Positions 55,401 to 61,400 of a DNA stretch of 64,000 bases are shown here, one piece after another. The translations under genes and the position numbers were made by a program. Numbering within the stretch: the first letter of the stretch is position 1; each line of letters opens with the position of its first letter. The stretch spans positions 152,388,344-152,452,343 of the forward strand of contig JAOWCC010000577.1 of assembly GCA_030867875.1 (NCBI GenBank), in the 5' to 3' direction. The DNA is from Actinernus sp. WN-2022 (taxonomy: Eukaryota > Cnidaria > Anthozoa > Actiniaria > Actinernidae). The notes beneath the pieces are model-generated. The model made no database searches. It was not told the DNA's origin and worked only from the letters and a program-made list of their open reading frames with translations.

Positions 55401-58400
55401 TAGCAGAACGTCGATGCTTCCTTTTAACACAGAAGCAGGAAGGGGATCGAGCCTACAATATTTTGCCGTTGTGGAAGCAATAACGCTCGACAATTCCTCG
55501 GCAGTGATGAGTCGAAATTCACTAAGCTTAGTCCCAGAAGCGGAAGTGTCAGTGAACTCATCCACTAATTGACCCTTCCTTGAGTCAAGTTCAGTCCTAA
55601 TCTTCGAAATCTTCTCTGTAAAGTAGTCAGCAAATGCATCAGATAATGCTGCAGCATTGTCCCATGAGGGGAGCTTTCTCTCCCCTTTCAAGTGAAGAAG
55701 ATTGTCGACAGTAGCGACAGTAAGTTTTTTTGGATCAGACTTATGCTCCTCTATTAGATGAGAGTGGTAGCCTATTTTCGTTTGGTGAATTAAGTTATTC
55801 ACAACTTTGCACTGAGCAGACGTACAACCCCCGATCAACAGTCAGGCCAGAGGAGCACCAACGCCTCTCAAGCCTTCTACGCTCCAGTTTCCCCTCCTTT
55901 ATGCATGCCATCATTATACCATGGCGCAGCTCGACGTAAAGTAATAACGTGCTTCTTTAGCGGGGCATGTTTGTCCAGCAATGATGATAACACCGCTATT
56001 GTACTGTTCAACGAGAGCTGATACATCATCAAAGCTGTCCAAGGACATCAAGGGAGAATTAGCAATATCTGCACACAGCTGGAGCATGTCGATAGATTTC
56101 AGTTTTCGATAACAAATCTCTTCTCATAACTAATCTTCACGAGGGAGAGCGTACACGATACAGCACAGTGATCAGAAATACATGGATCTGCCACAGATAA
56201 GTTCCTAGCGATGTCCTCATCCGCCCTGGTGATTACAAGGTCCAGCGTATGACCATTTCTATGGGTGGGGTGAGTAACATGTTGCTTCAAATTAAACACA
56301 TCCAGCAGCGAAATAAATTGCCGGGCAGGAGAGTTGTGTTTATCGTTGACGTGAAAATTAAAGCCACCAACCAGGAGAAGCTGTGACTAATTCCTCTAGC
56401 TGCGCAGACGCGGGATCCCATCAAAAAATACCACAACGGGAAGGCGGGCGATAACAATACGTAGCATAGTTTATGAATGATTCATCACTAATTCAGTAAA
56501 CTCAAATGACTTGAATCTACTCTTAATAAGAGATTGCTTTTTAAACTTTAGCATTTTCTTGTACAGTAGACCTACTCCGCCGCCTCTTGATCCTCTCGGT
56601 ACGCTGTAAAATTCATAGCCTGTTGAGCAAACGTCACGAACGATTTGCCCATACAATAGACCACCTCGAAGTTTTCGACGCAATTTGAAAGGTATGCAAC
56701 ATTTCCTGGCGTGGTTACTCCATGCAAACCTTCGGACATGCTTTGTCAAAGCGCTCTGAAAAAATATATAATTACGGCAAGCTGACCTAATAATTCTACA
56801 AGAACCGACAACAGAATCAAAGGTAAGTTAAGAACAAATATCATATGTGAATTTGAACCCAGTAAGGTGACTTTTCCCGGATGATTTTTGATCGGACTTC
56901 TGTTCGGCACTCCGAATACGGTGCAAACTGTTCAAAAACATGGCGTCGTCGTCATAAGCACGTGAGTGAGAGCAAAATATCCTTTTTTCTTTCTCTCAAA
57001 ATTAATTTAAACCACAAAGTTTTATTCCTACATATAATGTTTACTTTAACCACAATTTTAATATTCAGTTCGCTATTTCAATACATTTGTGATCTGTAAT
57101 TTCTCTTCTTTCCCGGTTCTTTGCAGAGTTCGATCAAAAATGAGATTTGGCAAAAGTCATCCTACTGGGTTTAAGTTCACAAATGATCTTCGTTATTATC
57201 TTACCTTTGATTCTGTTGTCGGTTCTTGTAGAATTATTAGGTCACCTTGCCGTAATTACAATTTTCTTCAGAGCGCTTTGACGAAGCGTGTCCGAATTAC
57301 AAAGGTTTGTATGGGGACTGAGTAACCACGCCAGTAAATGTTGCATACCTTTCAAAATGGCGTCGAAAACTTCGAGGTGGTCAATTCACCAGAGCGTAAC
57401 CATGTTTCGGTCAACGTTAAAATGTCAATGTCGTGTTCAACGACGTGATCTTTTACCATTAAACATTTGTTCCTCACAGATAACAACAACAGGTAACAGG
57501 CTTAGCAGTAGATGGACTAAGGGCCATATCGGTAGTCTCTTAATATTGACTAAATTAACATTCAGAGTCTTGTTCAATCGAGCAGAACCAGAACCAGTAG
57601 AGTCTTGAATATTATATGAGCCATAATCCTGGAGATTATGTTTCCGCCTTGACAAATATAACGGCCTTATCGGCTTAGAACCATAACTGTCTATCAATTG
57701 CAATATTTGTCCTCCACGCTTTCATCTTAGCCTTCGAATTAGACCTTCAGACTTCAGAGAGTCCCAGACGGAAGAGTTAAGTGGCTTCGTTAATTGACCT
57801 TGAATTTGGCGGGAAGTTTGAACTCCAGGTGAAGTAGCTTTCCACCAAAAGCGAAGCGAAAATGGAACGTTTCTTGAATATGTCGTCATTATAGCAACAG
57901 GTAGACCTTAGATATCAACTGTTAGAAAACTTAGGGTAAAAACTTGTACAAAATGGTTAAAAACTCAAAGAAATTAACGAGCGAATAATTAAGCAGCCAA
58001 CTTGGCGCTATAAGAGTTGAGGGATGTAACTGTGCTGGGAAGCGGGCAATCGTGTTTTCAGTTTTCCATACATTTGTCTGTAACAACGAGTCCAAGTCCG
58101 CGAGAAAATAACGAACCGCGTAGCATCGAGTGATTTCTGAGTGTTTTCTTTCTCAGAGTACAGAGCACAACAAACCCTGTTCTACTCAGTGCTTTATTTA
58201 ATCCTCGCAAGACCGACAGTTCCGATTGTGTTCCAAAAAACACGAAGTCACGAAATAATTAAGCTAGTTGTTATTTATCATTCAGTTCTTTTGGTCTTAG
58301 ATAATTTAGATGTTTTAGCTTTCTCTTTTCATTTTACGAACAACTACACCAAAAATAATATCCTAATTTTGCTAGCAAATGGTGATATTTCGGCAGAAAC

Positions 58401-61400
58401 AGAAACGAAATGCATAACAAAATGTCAAAAACAAGTATCTCTCTTACCTTGGACTCAAAACCTCATTTTACTGGAAGAATTGATCTTTCCATTCAGTTTG
58501 GCGAAAATAAGAGTTCCTTTACTGAAAGCTAAAGGAATCTTCCGCCTCCTGGAGGTCGCAGAATCATGTGTGCGGAAGAGAAAAACATCAGTCCACTCCT
58601 CTGTTCCTTGAATTCCTTATCCTTTGACTTATATTTGCGGCAAAAACTGTCTTGAACACAGGGTATCCTTTTCGGGTGACGTTGTTTTAGTTCTCTTTAA
58701 ATTTCATATGGAAAATAACCGCCAAAGTCCAGTTGAAAATGTGTCACTTCCGCCATTTTTATTTTCAATTCTGGGATATTACGTCAATTCATCCAATCAA
58801 AGCCCGCGTTACTGAGGCAGACTTCGCCGTTTGCAACCTGAAATGTTATCTGGCTTCTTGAATGTGTTCTGAACAGCACAAAAGGCGTCATAACAAATTC
58901 GAAAAACTTGTAAAATTGCTTTAACAGCTTTTCATGGTCGAAACAGAAAGAGTTCAGCATAGCCAAAGTAACCAGATTTACTACAATAATAATAATAACG
59001 TATTAGGAGCATCCTACAGAGTCTCGATGCTCTCAGTTACATATTATACCTAATCGAAATAAAATTACCTGAATATATAAAATGTATCAAGTAACTAGCT
59101 AATAGCTTCTAAAAAGAAATGTCTTCAAACTTGATTTAAACCTAGTTAATGAATCAATACTTCGCATATAATCCGGAAGAGAGTTCCACAGTTTAGCTGC
59201 AGCTGCAGCGACATAGAATGATCTGTCGCAATAGGTTACAGTATTAGATCAAGGAACTGACAGTACATTATGTGAACTCGATCTGAGTGAACAAGAAGGT
59301 CTGTAAGGTCTGAGTAATTCACTTATATATTTGGGAGCTTGGCCATGGAGAGCCTTAAAAGTAATTAAAATAATTTTAATAAAAGTGATTCTATCTCTAA
59401 CTGGCAGCCAGTGAAGTTTATATAAGATAGGGGAAATATGGTCAATCTTCCCAGCTCGAGTTACAAGTCTCGCAGCCGTATTCTGTACACCGCTGTAGTT
59501 TATCACTGATAAAGTCACTGATGAAGTTGACCTGCCGGTAAACCATACAAAATGCTGTTACATGAGTCAAGTTTAGATGTAATGAAGGCATAAACTAATC
59601 TAACTTTCACAATCATCCTGGGGCAAGTGCTTTCGAATCCTTCCAATATTCCTAATAGCCAAATACGCAGACTTGCAAATATTGTTTACGTGCTTCGTCA
59701 GTTGGAGATGGGAATCAACAGTAACACCGAGGTCGCGTGCAGCCAGCTTTGGAGCAATGTCAACATCATCAATAGTGATTCCCGAGATCAGATCACATCG
59801 TTTGGCATAACGAGAGGTGAGATGGACAACATCAGTTTTGTTAGGGTTGCACGCAAGGCCATTGGAAGTGCACAAATTAGAATATCTTTGACACATAGTT
59901 CGAGCTTGGACAACACAACTGAACGATCAGAACAGGGATTGATAGACACATAAAGTTGTGTGTCGTCTGCATACATCATGCAATTCAGGCCATGGGCAGA
60001 GATCACATCTTCTAGTGGTGCAAAGAAAAGTGAGAACAAAAGATGTCCAAGCACGGAACCTTGGGGGACACCATATAACAACTGTCTTGCAGACGAAGTA
60101 GTATCTCTAACCATAACCACCTGAGCTCGGTCAGTAAGATACGAGTGAAACCATTTCAACACGGTTCCATTCATCCCATACCGGTACAATATACTGGAGT
60201 CTTTCAAACAGAAGAGTATGGCCAATAGTGTCGAAAGCTGACGACAAGTCCAAAAGTACCAGAACCATTTCTTGGTGTCTATAAATTGCATATAAGATGT
60301 CATTAAACACTCGTAAAAGGGCTGTTTCAGTACTATAAAAGCACCTATACGCGGATTGCAGCTTAGCTAAAAGATCGTCAGCAAAAATGTAGTTCATAGT
60401 CTGTGTAGCAACTCTCGTTGGAAAGAAAAGCAACGTTCATGATAGGACGGTAACTTGGAAACTCATCGTGATTTAGGGTTTGCTTCTTGATAGATGGATG
60501 TAGGACCCCTTTCTTGAGGGACTTTGGAAACACACCAGAACTCAGTGATATATTAATAATATTGGTAAGTGGAGAAATTAGAACATCAGCGGATTGTTTT
60601 AAAAGATGGGTTAGTACTGGATCAAGAATGCAGGATTTGGGTTTCGAGTGCTCCACAACTTCACGGATATAGCTGTCAGATACCTCAGCGAATTCACTAA
60701 ATGAGCATTGACATGGAGTGGAATTTATAGCTACAGACATGTCCATAGATGCCAAACTTGACATACGCAGATTGTCTCTCAGTTTTTGTATATTGGTTGA
60801 GAAAAACCATGCTTATCAATGAGCTCACGTAGGACACTGTTATATTGGTCCGTCAGGATCTCAACATCTGTAGAGGTAGCGCCACTTGAGGATGCATGGA
60901 GTATTGAATTCATAATGTCACTACGCCATGACTGGGTGTCCATGTGGCGCAAATCTCGATGACGAATGACCTTCTTGGTTGAGCGAGGCCTGGGCAAATC
61001 AACAGAACATATGATAGCGTTGTGATCTGATGGAACGTCGGAGTGAATTTCCACAGGACCACATATTAAGGATTCATCTTGTCGAACAATGAGAAGGTCC
61101 AGTGTGTGACCTCGGCTGTGAGTAGCACCAACAACCCTTTGCTGAAGGCCAGACGACTCTCGCAAATCGACGAACCTTGCCGTATGATATGACTGTTACT
61201 GGAGTCATCCATGTGAAAGTTGAAGTCCCCGGAGATGATCAAATGTCCACTGACAACAGCAAGTTCTTCTAGCAAAGTAGAAAATTCATCGAAAAAGAAC
61301 TGAACCGTAAGTTTATTTTTCGTTAGACGGCGGGGGCCTGTACAATGTGATGAGGCGGATCAGCGATGAGTTTGATGTAGTGATAGAAACATCGATGATT

